Assembly (NCBI RefSeq): GCF_010389155.1
Contig: NC_057762.1
Span: 10,527,513 to 10,591,512, forward strand
DNA length: 64,000 nucleotides
Direction: 5' to 3'
Source of the DNA: Erigeron canadensis
Lineage: Eukaryota > Streptophyta > Magnoliopsida > Asterales > Asteraceae
The notes beneath the pieces were generated by a model. It did not search any database, was not told the origin of the DNA, and saw nothing but the letters and a program-made list of their open reading frames with translations. Both the position numbers and the translations under genes were made by a program. Shown piece by piece: positions 1-11,978 of this stretch; the stretch's first letter is position 1, and each line of letters begins with the position of its first letter.

Positions 1-477
1 TTCTTAATTTTGTGCTCAAAGGTCAAAAGATAAGCGTTGTGTTGAATGACCCTAATGCTCATATACACTTATATATTAGTTACTTCTGCCCAAAGGTGAT
101 GTAACATCTAAGTAGAGCCTTATTTTAGCATATTGTTTTGGTGTTTACAATACGCTTACCCTATCACTAGCTTCATTACTATAATAATGGTCATACTCTC
201 ATTACTATAAGGAACATTACTATTAGGTCTACTTATTTTAGGTATTACTTTAGTTCCATTACTTTAAGAAACATTATTTAGTCTGCTTTAGATAGTTAAT
301 CTTGTCACTATATAAACATTACTATTAGGCCTACTTATTTTAGGCAATAGTATAATAATCTTTATTGCTTGTATCATAAATTGATATCCTCCTTATCTCA
401 ACTCTAGAACCTAACTTAGGCATTGAGCCACTTACCTATACAAACTTTGTTTCATGCTAAAATTAATTACCTCTACT
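1..477. other. No gene seen; AT-rich, short direct repeat
   Basis: No coding homology was recognised. A phrase with ATTAGGTCTACTTATTTTAG near 221-240 recurs almost identically near 323-342, so a ~100-bp unit is partly duplicated. The stretch lies just upstream of the gag remnant of the next element and may be its leader or an insertion into it. No 5' LTR or tRNA-Met primer site was found. Confidence 0.4.
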
Positions 478-3400
478 TCTGAAGACGCTAGACCTTCACT
501 ATGTCATTCGCCATAATGAGCCCACTGCTATTACTGCAAACTCTTCCGCAGCTCAGAAAGTGAGTTTTTTAAAAGCGGGATAGGGCGAATCGTTTGTCAC
601 TAACGATCGTCAAAAACTCCATTAATCCCAGTATCTGAGGAGCTATCACTTCAAGTAAACGTCTAAGATGCACGTGACTAGCTTAAAAACAAAGGAAATA
701 GCAGTGTTCGTAAACACATAATAAAGATGACTGACATGACTCATAAGCTTAAAAGTCCTAAAATGGAAATCTCTAACAATTTTCGTGTGCACTTTATAAT
801 GAACTCATTGCTTGCTTGTTTTGACACCTTCAAAATAAACTATAACTCTATGAAGGATAAACCGTCAATGAGTGAATTAATCGCAATGTGTGTGCAGGAA
901 AAGGGTCGCCTCAAGTTGGGCCAACCATGAACTTGTTCATCTAACTATCACTGCTAATTCCAATAAGAGGAAGCGTAATAACAGTAATAAGACTGCAAAT
1001 AAAGTTCAAAATGCTTATCATGGTGCAGTTGCCTCTAGCTCTAAGTTCTTGACGAGCAATCCTAACTATCAAAAGGCACAGTCAGAAAGATTGCCATAAT
1101 ATCAAGAAATGGCTAGCTAAGAAAGGTAACTTAATGTAATATTTGATTCCTTTACTATTGATGTTCGAATTAATACATGGTGGGATGACTCTCAGTCAGA
1201 ATTTCTCACAATCTTTGTTGTCTTCTAATATTGATGACTTAACTAAAACAAAGACAAAATCACCTAAACGATTAGAGAATTCCTCAATTTTGTGGCATAA
1301 ACAACTTGGCCACATCTCACGGGATTGCATAACACGACTCGTAAAGGATGGAATCTTACATTATCTTGACTTTAGTGATTTTTGAAATATGTATTCAGTG
1401 CCTCAAAGGCAAAATGGCTAAAGGGAATAAGAAATGAACCACCAGAAGTTCCAACTTGTTGGAAATAGTTAACACTGATATTAGTGGCCCCTGTCCCGCT
1501 TCCATTACAAGACATAGATCATTTATTACATTTATTGATGATTATTCACGTTACATGCACCTATATCTGATTAAGGAAAAGTCTGAATCCTTACAAACTT
1601 CTATTGATTTTAAAACTTTAGTTGAAAATCAACTTGATCGTAAAATAAAAGTTGTGAGATCAGATAGAAGAGGTGAGTATTATAATAGACATACTGATGT
1701 TGGTCAAGCCGTTGGTCCTTTCCATGACTTTTGTAAGGATCATGACATAATTAATCAATACACCATGTCTGGTTCTCCTCAATAAAATGGTGTTGCTGAA
1801 AGGAGAAATAGAACCCTAATGGACATGGTGAGAAGTATGCTTGCCAACACTAATTTACCTACTTTCCTTTGGACTAAGGCCTTAAAAACAGTCGTTCATA
1901 TACTCAATAGAGTTCCTTCTAAATTTGTCCCTAAAACTCCTCATGAGATCTGGACGGATAAGAAACTTAGTCTTAAATATATGAAAGTATGGGGCTGTCC
2001 TGCCGAGTTAAAGTCTATATTCCTAACTTAAAGAAACTTGTTCCTAAAACTATTACATGTTTCTTTATCGGATATCAGGATCACTCAAAAGTTTATCGGT
2101 TTTACTGTCCTTCCTATACTACTCGCATCACTGACACGCAGCATGCCACGTTCCTAGAGAACTCAGGTATCAGTGGGAGCACGACAAATCATAACTTCGA
2201 TTTGCAAAAAGTACAAAAAGAGCGGGGAACTAATCGTCGGTTATTATTACTCCTCCGATAATTCCTCTTGTACGCAACGCTGCTCCTATTATCACTGATC
2301 CACCTTCTCCTAAACAAAATCCTCCTAACCAGGATACTACTAATGCTGAAATCTTTCTTACTAAACTTGAAAATCAACTTCGAAAATCTTCTAGGTCATG
2401 CAGGCCACAAATTTTGATGAACTCTTAATTATTTCATTGGAGTTGAGGATATTGGAAAGCTTATAGATCCTACCTCTTATTGAGAAGCCATTAACAGCGA
2501 TTAGACCACTTAGTGGAATGAAGTCATGATATAAGAGATTAATTTCATGCAGCATAATGACGTTTGGGATTTGGTTGAATTTCCTGAAGCATCCAAACCT
2601 GTAGGTTGTAAATGGATCTTCAAGAACAAATTAGACCTGAATGGAAACGTCAAACGCTATAAGGCCAAATTGGTTGCGAAAGGCTTTAATCAAAAGGAAG
2701 GAATCGATTATGAAGAAACTTTTTGTAATAAGACATTATAAATGCAGCAACCTGAAGGATTTATTCCGGAAGGTAAAAAGCACATGGTCTACAAGTTGAA
2801 TAAGTCCATATTTAGGTTGAATCAAGCATCACTAAAATTGGTACCTTAAGCTTGATAAAGTCATAATCAAGTGGATCAATGCACCTATCTCAAGATCAGT
2901 GGGAGTAACTTTACAATCCTTGTTTTGTACGTGAATTACATTCAACTTACAAGTAACAACTTGGATATGTTGCGTGAGTCGAAGCGTTAACTTTCGCAGA
3001 ATGTCGACACGAAAGATCTCGGTGATACCTCTTATGTCATAGGTATCGAAATACATCGAGATAGGCGTAATGATGTTCAGAGTCTTTCTCAAAAGATTTT
3101 ATTGAACACATCTTAGAACACCATAACATGCAGCACTACATACCCACTATAGATCTAGTAATAAAAGGAGACGTATGTAATTGTTTCCAAAGTCCAAACA
3201 TTCAGATTAAAAGGGAGCAATCGAGGATGATACTTTACTTATAAGTAGTTAAAAGCATTATTTACGCTTAGGTCTGTATTCGTCCAGATATCGCTTATAT
3301 TGCCGGTATGCTTGGGAGTTAATTATCTAATCCCGGATTAGCATATTGGAAATCGGCTAAAAGGTTATGCGATATCTACAAAGGACCAAAGACTACACAT

Positions 3401-4208
3401 TAACTTATAGAAGATGTGACAACTTAGAAGTAATAGGATGTTCTGATTCCTATAAGAAATCTACTTTTGAATATACTTTATGCTTAGCTAGCAGACCTAA
3501 CTCTTGACAGAGTCATAAACAGAAGTTGACTACAATGTCCATCATGATGGTTGAATGCATTGTCATCTCTAATACCATGTCACAGGATGTTGTTAAAGAA
3601 CCTGGTCAGTAGACTTGAAGTCGTCAACTTTATTACTACAACATGAAGCTTTATTGTGATAACTCAGCTGTCGTAACTTTATTGAACAGTAACAGTTCAA
3701 CTAGTGCTGAGCTATATCTCGATACAAAGTATCTGTTTGTAAGCGAAAAAATTAAGGAAAATGTTTTTTGTATTGAGTACATAAGTACACATAGTATACT
3801 AGCGGATCCAATGACCAAAGGTCTTCCTCCTAAAATCTTCGTAGGACACGTGTTGAAGATGAGGGTTACTAAAGGACCTAATATAATAGCATGTTGTACT
3901 TACTGGTCATTATTATTATCTTAACAAAATTTTCTTCTATATTCAAGTGTTGTTTGTCTAATAATTACACTTTGAGTACTCATAACGGTGTATAGACATT
4001 ATTATAACAAAATTTGTCTTAGTCAATTGATCATTATTTATTAGTTTTAAATTTGAGTCATAGTTTGATTAGTGGGGGTCCTGAGTTGATGTTCTTCTCT
4101 ACGGCTGTATTTATTGACTATGGTTTCAGTTTAAAACAAAATGAGTATTATCCCGGCCGCACTTATTGAATACTCATAAATAAATGATTGCTTGGTCAAG
4201 TGGGAGAA
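478..4208 (+). mobile_element. Decayed Ty1/copia retrotransposon, internal region
   Basis: Fragments of a copia polyprotein follow in the usual order but in shifting frames with many stops. Gag remnant at about 480-1100 (ends in the phrase MSELIAMCVQE). GAG-pre-integrase and integrase at 1143-2261 (WHKQLGHIS, then [25 protein letters not shown] after a stop). Reverse transcriptase at about 2520-3115 (VGCKWIFKNK, AKLVAKGFNQKEGIDYEETF; the YVDD site reads YVNY). RNase H at about 3250-3924 (RPDIAYIAGMLGS, DNSAVVTLLN, ADPMTKGLPP). It cannot code for an active protein. It ends in a purine-rich tract GTGGGAGAA directly before the 3' LTR. It is an old insertion; the 5' LTR is either outside the window or lost. 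Confidence 0.9.
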
Positions 4209-4642
4209 TGTTGGAACCACGTTAAATGTGACTATCACTGATCGTTTATCATTCGTGATATGATAATTGACGATAACTGAAATCCCTATGTCTAGTAAAT
4301 GTCCAATGGGCGTATTTACTCTTAAAGACATAATATAGGGTTTCCCATTAGATGATTGGAACTACGAGTACTTATATTTGCACATAGTAAACACCAAGGG
4401 CTAAAGTTGTAAATGCTCTCTCTATAAATAGAGAAGCATGTACAACATTTCTAAGGCTAATCTTGCACCCTCTTTGTGTGTTTTTCTCTCCCATACCCAT
4501 CTTTAATCAATCATCTCGTTCTGGGAACCCGACATTAATGACAAACATTCTTGCTCTCACAGGGTGCTTTGGATCGTCAGGTAATTATTATTATTATCAT
4601 TTTTTCATTATGTTTACAATACGAATCATATTAATTCCAGCA
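4209..4642 (+). repeat. 3' LTR of the decayed copia element
   Basis: Starts TGTTGGAACC immediately after a polypurine tract (4200-4208) and contains a TATA box (CTATAAATAG near 4423). The end at ...TTCCAGCA is my best guess because no second LTR is available for comparison. Confidence 0.65.
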
Positions 4643-4838
4643 AGACAAGTTTGAGACATGCGAAAGACATGTCAAGGAATGTCTCAAATAAAGTCTTCCA
4701 GTGATGCATGTTTGATTCCTATAGATAGGTTTCTCCTCCTAATAGGTATTAAAGGCGAGGGGACTCTCTAGCCTGGACCAAGTTAAGAAACGTAAGCTAG
4801 ATCTCCTGTTGCGAGTAAATGATCAAGCACCTTTTGGA
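4643..4838 (+). mobile_element. SINE-like fragment (copy 1)
   Basis: The segment around 4729-4838 (GTTTCTCCTCCTAATAGG, then AAGCTAGATCTC) closely matches the 3' part of the tRNA-derived SINE at 45946-46232. The 5' tRNA-like head is poorly preserved. Confidence 0.5.
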
Positions 4839-5717
4839 AAAAAAAAAAAACCCTTTGAACTTTAAAAAATTAACATTTACTTTCTATTGGATGGCAAGTT
4901 GTAAAACAACTTACTTAAACCATGTGCATTATTGTTGTTGTTGTAAATATAAAAGTATGTAATTTTAGCTTTCAACTTTATAAAAAAAAACATTAAATTT
5001 CTGCCAAATGTCAAGTTACCACTGTTGTGAAAACAAAAACATATAAAATGTTTACCGTCAGTCCGTTTTCTATTTTATTATGATAGTTTTTGCTTTCTCA
5101 TAAAATTACAAATCAACATTTATTTTTGCCAAATTTATTATCACATAACTATACATAAAGTTGAAACTACATATATCATGCAATTAACTTTTAACCCTTT
5201 TTTTTGCTCTGGGCGGAATCAAAATTTGAGGGCTTTCTTAATAGAAGTCATTCTCCTTTATGTGAACCAACTTCAGATTAGGATATCCATTTTTCCTTAG
5301 AACTTAGAAAGAAAATATTCCTGTGTGTATGTTTTTCAACTAAAAAATTAATTTTAGATACTACTCAAATTAAGTTTATGCACATAAAAATGATATAATG
5401 CTCCTATCTGAGTTGACACAATTATTATATGTGTTCTTTTTATATGTTTGTGCCTATACTGATGGACAAATAGATTACAACGACAACTAATAGAGAGTTG
5501 AGGTACAATATGTTGAAATACGGATTGTGGAAGTGTGGCGAGGCTTTTGTAATCTCTTGGCCCAAGTTTATTTGCTAACCCTAAAACACTAAAACAAAGT
5601 TTATGAAAAACAATTTCAGCCCATGTCCTAACTTATGGAGCTTAGGCAATGGCCTAGCCCAATATGCCTATAGAGTCGGCTATTCATGCTATGTCGCAGC
5701 AGCAGCATCACATCAAA
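4839..5717. other. No gene seen; AT-rich intergenic
   Basis: Only short homopolymer runs and AT-rich sequence are visible. The last ~100 bases lead into the PPR pseudogene and may hold its former promoter or leader; no clear TATA box was picked out. Confidence 0.5.
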
Positions 5718-5780
5718 ATGGATTTCAGCTATAAAAAATGCATCTTCTCCACATAAATCAATACAAACATACATACAAAA

Positions 5781-5999
5781 GCATCAAAAATAACCCCTAA
5801 TCCCCTATAGACAAGTTTACTCTCTTCTACACACTTGCAACCTCAACTTATTTGCATCAAAAATAACCCCTAATCGCCTATAGACAAGTTTACTCTCTTT
5901 TACACACTTGCAACCTCAACTTATTTGCATCAAAAATAACCCCTAATCCCCTATAGACAAGTTTACTCTCTTTTACACACTTGCAACCTCAACTTATTT
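5781..5999 (+). repeat. 73-bp tandem repeat, 3 copies
   Basis: Units begin at 5781, 5854 and 5927 (GCATCAAAAATAACCCC...) and are nearly identical. The unit lies inside the N-terminal coding part of the PPR pseudogene (DKFTLFYTLATS). 73 is not a multiple of three, so the triplication breaks the frame. Confidence 0.93.
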
Positions 6000-6261
6000 G
6001 CATAACTTTTATGTTCTTCGTCACTTAGATACCCACATTTTTAAACTCGGGTTTACGTAGAATGTGTATGTAATGTTCTCACTATTACATGGATGCCCAC
6101 TCCCCCAATGCCGGGTGTTTCTGTGATGCATCCAAACTGTTTGATGAAACGCTTGAGAAAAGTATCGTTACTTGAAATACAATGATAACCAGTTTATCGA
6201 GATTAGGGAATGTGGACAAGATCATTGTTTGATGATATGTGGTTGATAAAAAGTGGTTCTT

Positions 6262-7548
6262 AATCTACTATGAGGGCAGACGGGGTGCCACGAGGAGGGA
6301 TTAGGTACCCCGGTATCTAATGGAACACCGCCCCGTAATACCGGTACTCTTTGGGTGGGAAGGAGGGTGGGAACGGCCGTCCCCAACTTGGTTTTAGCCA
6401 ATATTACCGTTATCTGAACGTTTTCATGTTTTTGTTTTCTTTTTTAAAAAATTCATCGTTTCCATAGATATATATATACAAAATATAGGATAACACTCCG
6501 GTAAGAACACTCTTAAAATAAGAACGGTGAGAACACTAAAAAACATCATTTTGATGCATTAAAATTCCATAAAACTATTACATGGAGCATAAATAATTAT
6601 CATCATTTAAGCGTTTTACAACACATTGATCCGTCAAAATAAAAAAAAATCATGTTTTTTGTTGGATGCATCATCTTGATGGATATGCATCCAAGATGGA
6701 TGACAAAACAAAAAACATGATTTTCTCGATTTTGACAAACCAATGTATTGTTAAATACTTAAATAATGATAATTAGTTATACACTATGTTAGTTTTATGG
6801 ACTTTTGATGCATCAAAATGTAACTTTTAAGTGTTCTCACCGTGTTCTTCTTTTTACACTGTTCTTATTTGATTGTCTCTCTCTCTATATATATATATAT
6901 ATATAAAAGGTAATTGTATGGAAACCTCCTGATTCCATGTACCATTTGGTACCCACTAATCCCCAGTCAAACTAGTGTCTAGGTGATCTCAACCACTTAA
7001 TAATTCCATGATTATCTCAAGTTTGCCTTTGACAAGACTTTAACCTATATCTATATATCTATCTATCTATCTATATATATATATATAAAGTGTTGCATGT
7101 GCGTGTGTGAGAGAAAGACGCGGCCCAAATTTCAAAAGGACGAAATTTTATATATATTTACATTTTACACCCTCAAGTTTTAAATTATTTTTTAAGTTAG
7201 CTAAAAGTTTTTTTTTGTTTTATATCAGTTATTAGTTTTTGTATATAAATTGTTTTCTATTATTACTTTTATTATTGTTATTTGCAGTATTACAACTATT
7301 ATAAAATTATTTATTTTGTTGTCGTTTCGTTTTGGATTTTAGTTTCGTGTTTTATTTTGTTGTATTACATTGATATTGTATTAGTTTCACTTTACTAAAT
7401 AGAAGAATTAGTTTTTATTTGAATAGAAAATAAAAAGAAAATAAAAAAAGGGTGGGGAGGGGCGGGCCGAGGAAGTATTTCGTGCAATTAAGGAGAGGGT
7501 GGGGAGTATGAGAAATGGCGGGGAGGGGCAGGGAGGTACTCCCCCCAC
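6262..7548. mobile_element. Composite insertion in the PPR pseudogene
   Basis: PPR coding stops near 6261 and resumes near 7549 at the next expected residue, so the ~1.29 kb between is inserted DNA. Its ends are G-rich (GGGCAGACGGGGTGCC near 6276; GGGGAGGGGCAGGG near 7517) and could be terminal inverted repeats, but I could not align them convincingly. It contains a foldback MITE and AT microsatellites near 6882-6905 and 7050-7088. Confidence 0.55.
6482..6872. mobile_element. Foldback MITE, nearly full-length inverted repeat
   Basis: The left arm (AAGAACGGTGAGAACACT, CATTTTGATGCAT, CCATAAAACTA) recurs in reverse complement in the right arm (AGTGTTCTCACCGTGTTCTT, TTTTGATGCATCAAAATG, TTTTATGGAC), pairing inward to AAAAACATGA either side of a short centre near 6690. 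It has no coding capacity. Superfamily is not assigned. Confidence 0.8.
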
Positions 7549-7685
7549 CCTAATTGTAGCGTATGTTAATCATGGTGATCAAAGAAACCGAGTGGCATTG
7601 TTTAGTAATATGGTGGTGGATGAAAAGATAAAACCCAATGTTTTACTTTGCGTAGTGTGTCAGGGCGTGTGCACATATGGGTGTG

Positions 7686-7943
7686 TGGGGTCGTAAGGAG
7701 AAGATGGGCCTAATGGCCCAAGGGTTTAGGCCGTTTAAGAGAAAATTATTATCATTAGTAACTTGGTGAACAAGTTAGGTTAGAAGTTTTGTTTATTTAA
7801 ATAAGGCCATAGGCCACGATTCTAGGTAATGGAGATTATTATTATTGTTCTTAGGAACTTAGGGCTACTGGGGCATTAATCCAGATTATCTATTAATTGT
7901 CTTGTTCTTTCTTTATTTTCGGGGTTTTTTTTTTGGAACAGCA
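7686..7943 (+). repeat. 5' LTR of the non-autonomous element
   Basis: Matches 8927-9200 over most of its length (AGAAGATGGGCCTAATGGCC, CTACTGGGGCATTAATCC), with scattered substitutions and a short deletion at the start. Confidence 0.85.
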
Positions 7944-8926
7944 ATGGTGATTGGACTCATTGGCATGCCTATTCATCGTCTGGTAGAGATCGACAACGTC
8001 ACCAGCAGAGTCAATCCGAGGGCATGACTGGCGATGGAAGTCCCACTACCGTTCTGGAGGAAACCAACTAAATGCTAGAGAAAACTCTCATGCCCCACCT
8101 CATTGGAAAGGGCTTCCCAATATGTATTTCAAAGGTTTCGAACCCGTGACCAACATTTGGCTGAAAGACATAAGGGGCATTAAATATCCGGTTGGGATAA
8201 ATCCCAAGGATATTATGATTTGTACCATTATTGATGTCAATGCTGATTTCCAGCAAAAGGTGGCTGCCATATTGGTTAACATAGAATAGGACTTGATCTG
8301 TGTGAGGGAATTTAGGGAAGAGATACGACTGCCAAACCAGCCAACTTTTCCCACCAAAATTCCACCACCATCAGCGCATACTCATCGTGTAGAGAATGCA
8401 GAGTATGAAGAGGGTGAAAGACAGTTTAATGATGCTTCTATTAAACCAACAGTGGTTGAAGAGAAATTGCAACAAGAGAATGAAAAGGTTGGGAAGGAAA
8501 AATTTAATAATCCATAGAGTTTGGAATTTGGATGGCAGGTTCAGTTATGGGCTATTGACATTGAAGGGAGCATATTCTATACATCATAAGAAAGTTGTTT
8601 TTAGCAGAAACAAGGAGCCTGGTCATACTACATTGGAAGACGTCAGCAAGCAGCCTGAGAAGAAGGAAGATAAGCCTTTCTTGCCGGTTCAATCTAATTA
8701 TGTTGTTGCTCGGGGTGAATTTATTTCACTTCAATAGATTGTAGCCATGTATGACTTCAAATTCAAAACTGGAAGCAATGCTATCGTGGGTTCTATTCTG
8801 CTACATTCCTATAGTCTACAACTGGCAACACTACACATCAAAACATGGGATCCAGGAATAACAATTGCTTCCAACCACTGCTTCCAACCAACACCTTGAG
8901 GAGGTGTTTTTTGCGGGTGGGAGTAA

Positions 8927-9200
8927 TGATATGAATCAGAGGGTCGTAAGGAGAAGATGGGCCTAATGGCCAAGAGGTTTAGGGCCGATTAAGAGATAAT
9001 AATTATTATTAGTAACTTGGTGAAGAAGTTAGGTTAGAAGTCTTGTTTATTTAAATAAGACCATAGGCCACGGTTTTAGGTAATGGAGATTATTATTATT
9101 GTTCTTAGGAACTTAGGGCTACTGGGGCATTAATCCAGATTATTTATCAATTGTCTTGTTCTTTCTTTTTTTTTTTTTTTTTCTGGTTTGATACATATCA
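8927..9200 (+). repeat. 3' LTR of the non-autonomous element
   Basis: Starts TGATATGAATCAGAGGG and ends ATACATATCA, directly followed by the GTGTG target duplication. A T-run at 9166-9182 differs from the 5' copy. Confidence 0.85.
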
Positions 9201-9276
9201 GTGTGATTGGGTTTGTTTTTGGAAAGTCGGTTCATGGATATGTTATTAAGAAGAAATGGGAGGTTAATGTGAGCCT

Positions 9277-9910
9277 GCGTTTTTCATACGGTACACTCCG
9301 TACCAAAACGCGGTACAAAGTAGTACCGAACAATGGGAAAACGCGATCCAGAACGTGAGATTTAGCGTACCTGATTTGATGTATTCAGCTTGAAATTCGT
9401 GTTCTAAAAGCTTCGGTTGGCCGTACCGTTTAATAGAAATCGATGTACCAGTAAACAGAAATCGTTTTCAGATGGGGGGAGAAGTCAAAAACGAGAAAGA
9501 TAGCGGCTGTAAGTGTGTTACCTATTTTTTATATTAGGAAAAAGATATTTAGGAATAAGGGAGTGGGCTTATATTGGGCCTTTTTTAAAGTCTGGACTCT
9601 TTGATATTCAGTATCTATATATTCACGTAATTAGAAGACATTATAATTCATTGACAAAATCCATTAGCTATACAAAATTCTTTTATTTTAACAATGGCTT
9701 TACGTAACTTGGAGGACCGAGCAAATTTTATTATATATGTTATTTGTTTATATGTTTTGTAAAATTTACGTCCCTAGAATGGTACATCGTATCACGTACC
9801 GAGTTTGCGTTCCGAATGAACCTACCCCTTCGTACCGGATTTTTGAGACCTACGAATCGCGTACCCGTTTTCGTTCCGCGTACCGTATCGTACCGCGTTC
9901 CATGTGACTA
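9277..9910. mobile_element. ~0.63-kb insertion in the PPR gene
   Basis: It separates the PPR residues VNVSL and GTTLIN, which are adjacent in the family. Both ends are rich in GGTACG/CGTACC words (CATACGGTACACTCCGTACC on the left; CGCGTACCGTATCGTACC on the right). ATGTGA occurs at both junctions and may be part of a target duplication. Superfamily unknown; no coding content recognised. Confidence 0.6.
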
Positions 9911-10530
9911 TGTGTGAAACTTGGGACCACGTTGATTAATTTGCATGCAAAATGTGGGTACTTGAAAGTTGTTTGTGTAGTGTTTGACATGATGCGAGAA
10001 ACTAACATTGTTTCTTGGCTCACGCTGGTTTTTGTGGCTGCACAAATTTGTTACATTAATGAGATGATAAATTTGTTTGAGAGGATGCAGAAACCGAGTG
10101 TTAAACCTAATGAGTACACTTTCACGGGGATATTAAGTGCTTGTGTGTAGGCAGGGTTGGTTGACGAGGGACGGAAGTATTTTGAAATGATAGTGGAATA
10201 TGGGTTAACGCCGAATATTCATCATTATTAATTATTTTATGGTCGATTTGTTTGGCAAAACAAGGGAGCTAGAAGAATGTACGAAGTTTTAATAATGAAA
10301 ATGCATATCGAGCCTATTATGATTGTTTGGGGATCGATCTTTTCTAAGTTCTTGTAAGGCAGAAAATAACGTCAAGATCAGAGAGGATGGAGGTGTTTAC
10401 ACTCTTATTGCTGTTTTGTTTGTTATGAGTGAGAAGCGGGACGACGTAGAAAGGATGAGACGGTTAATGTTAAGACATAATGTTAGGAAGTCAACAGGAG
10501 CTAGTTTTAATAACAGACTCATATTATGAT

Positions 10531-10795
10531 GCAATTCATCAAAACACGTATTGTTAACAACTTAACATGCTGCGAGTGCCGATCATATGTCGAGTCGGTG
10601 ACTATCAAAATGAGAGCATACGGGATTTTAGTGTGTAAGGATGCCACAGATCAAATGTTATAGATATCATAGAGATGACTTCCTAGGCCCTGCAGACAAG
10701 TTTATAGATATATTTACGTGTCTTTCTTCATAACCGTTGTTATGTTTATACATGTAAAAAATTAGTTAATCCTATTACCAATACAGTTTTTTGTA
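10531..10795. other. PPR pseudogene 3' flank
   Basis: Non-coding sequence after the last PPR codons; nothing else was recognised. Confidence 0.4.
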
Positions 10796-11120
10796 AGGGT
10801 GAATTTCGTTGTAAACTTCGTGCCGTGATTCGACAGGAAGAGGTCTAGCATACGTTGTCTTGACCGGGTCCGCGCTAGATAGCACCCTCGTAGTAGAAAT
10901 GTCTATTTCAAATACCCGATGGTGGGGAAACCCCTTACTAATCCGTCCGAAGGCACGACGATTAATAGAGGTAAACTCTGTCCCTCAGGCTTGAACTTGA
11001 GTATACCCAAGCCAAACTCTCATGAAAGGATTTCCTATGTCCTCCCTAAAGCTTAAACACAAGACTTTTTTAATGAGGGGATGACTTTTTAACGATTGAG
11101 CTAATCTAAAGGACATTACC
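10796..11120 (-). mobile_element. tRNA-derived SINE (copy 2)
   Basis: Read on the minus strand it starts with a tRNA-like A box (TTAGCTCAATCGTTAAAAAG), a degenerate B box, then a body shared with the copies at 4643-4838, 22548-22676 and 45946-46232 (GTGCCTTCGGACGG, GCGGACCCGGTCAAGACAAC, TATGCTAGACCTC). It depends on LINE machinery for movement and is transcribed, if at all, by RNA polymerase III. Confidence 0.75.
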
Positions 11121-11763
11121 AATATAGTTAATTAAGCAATATTATACATTTCACTCCACAAGATAACCAAATGCATGATGTTCTCTCTCAGCAGCAAAAT
11201 GTATAACTCTGCTTAATCAAAACAGGGTTGATGATTTGTTGTTTAAACTACTGCTTTACAGTTTTCATAACGCCGGTTGAGGGATTTGGTGGCTAAATAT
11301 GAGCTTAGTTGTAACACCCCGACTAAGGCGGAAAACTCGGGATGTAAGATAAAGCACACGCGCACATGGATGTTACATAGGAATACTAAATGTATGCATA
11401 CATAGTAAATTTCATAACCAAACAGGCATAATAGTAGTCATCTCACACAAATTCAACCAATCATTCAAATAAAAGTACGATAGTTCCCGCGCAGGGGAAA
11501 CGGTTAGGCATATTGCCAACAAGCATAACCAGAGCATGCAAAAATCGAAACCTAGGCTGCAGTCTGCTAAGACTCCCATGCTACCAATCCTAGCCACTAT
11601 TAGCTTGATTACCTGAAAGGAATACTTAAACGTGTCAACACAAAGGTTGGTGAGTTCGTAGGTTTGAGTATAAACAAGTAGTATAAAAGCGTTTTATGCC
11701 GTCAATTGAGTTCAATTGTAAAGTAGTATGTAATGGCTAAAGATCAACTTGCACATAAGTAAG

Positions 11764-11978
11764 CGAGCACACACAATCCTCAACAGGACCGGCTAAAAGT
11801 ATCAATCGAGCACACACAATCCTCAACAGGACCGGCTAATAGTATCAATCGAGCACACACAATCCTCAACAGGACCGGCTAATAGTATCAATCGAGCACA
11901 CACAATCCTCAACAGGACCTGCTAATAGTATCAATCGACCACACACAATCCTCAACAGGACCGGCTAATAGTATCAAG
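11764..11978 (+). repeat. 43-bp tandem repeat, 5 copies
   Basis: Units start at 11764, 11807, 11850, 11893 and 11936 (CGAGCACACACAATCCTCAA). Near-identical, inside the solo LTR. The direct contiguous tandem layout without variable spacers rules out a CRISPR array. Confidence 0.93.

Larger units (their letters stand above)
7686..9200 (+). mobile_element. Non-autonomous LTR retrotransposon (1.5 kb) in the PPR gene
   Basis: Direct repeats 7686-7943 and 8927-9200 act as LTRs, with GTGTG target duplications at 7681-7685 and 9201-9205. The 5' LTR lacks ~12 bp after its first TG. A polypurine tract GCGGGTGGGAG (8913-8923) precedes the 3' LTR. The ~980-bp inside has a mostly open frame at about 8061-8517 with one stop (phrases FEPVTNIWLKDIRG and NPKDIMICTIIDV); I do not recognise it, and no pol domain is present. 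The sequence after the 5' LTR does not match the usual tRNA-Met primer site. It must have used proteins from another element. Confidence 0.82.
5718..10530 (+). pseudogene. PPR-protein pseudogene (PLS class), multiply interrupted
   Basis: Pieces of one pentatricopeptide-repeat protein lie in order on the plus strand. 5718-5780 reads WISAIKNASSPHKS. 5780-6260 gives DKFTLFYTLATSTYLHN, THIFKLGFT, DASKLFDETLEKSIVT and FDDMWLIKSG. 7549-7685 gives AYVNHGDQRN and ALFSNMVVDEKIKPN. 9206-9276 gives FGKSVHGYVIKKKWEVNVSL. 9912-10530 gives GTTLINLHAKCG, KPNEYTFTGILSACV, AGLVDEGRKYFEMI and an E-domain-like end (VYTLIAVLFVMSEKRDD, LMLRHNVRKSTGASF). Such proteins normally bind organellar RNA. Here stops, frameshifts, a 73-bp triplication and three large insertions destroy the frame. 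It is recognisable because the pieces join at expected PPR motif positions. Family assignment is firm; the exact orthologue is unknown. Confidence 0.85.

Noticed and set aside
7499..7696. 65-residue frame as an independent gene
   Set aside because: Its second half is a PPR segment of the broken gene; its first half is G-rich insertion sequence and its end is the LTR.
11764..11978. Possible CRISPR-like array
   Set aside because: Units are contiguous 43-bp tandem repeats with no variable spacers, in a plant LTR.
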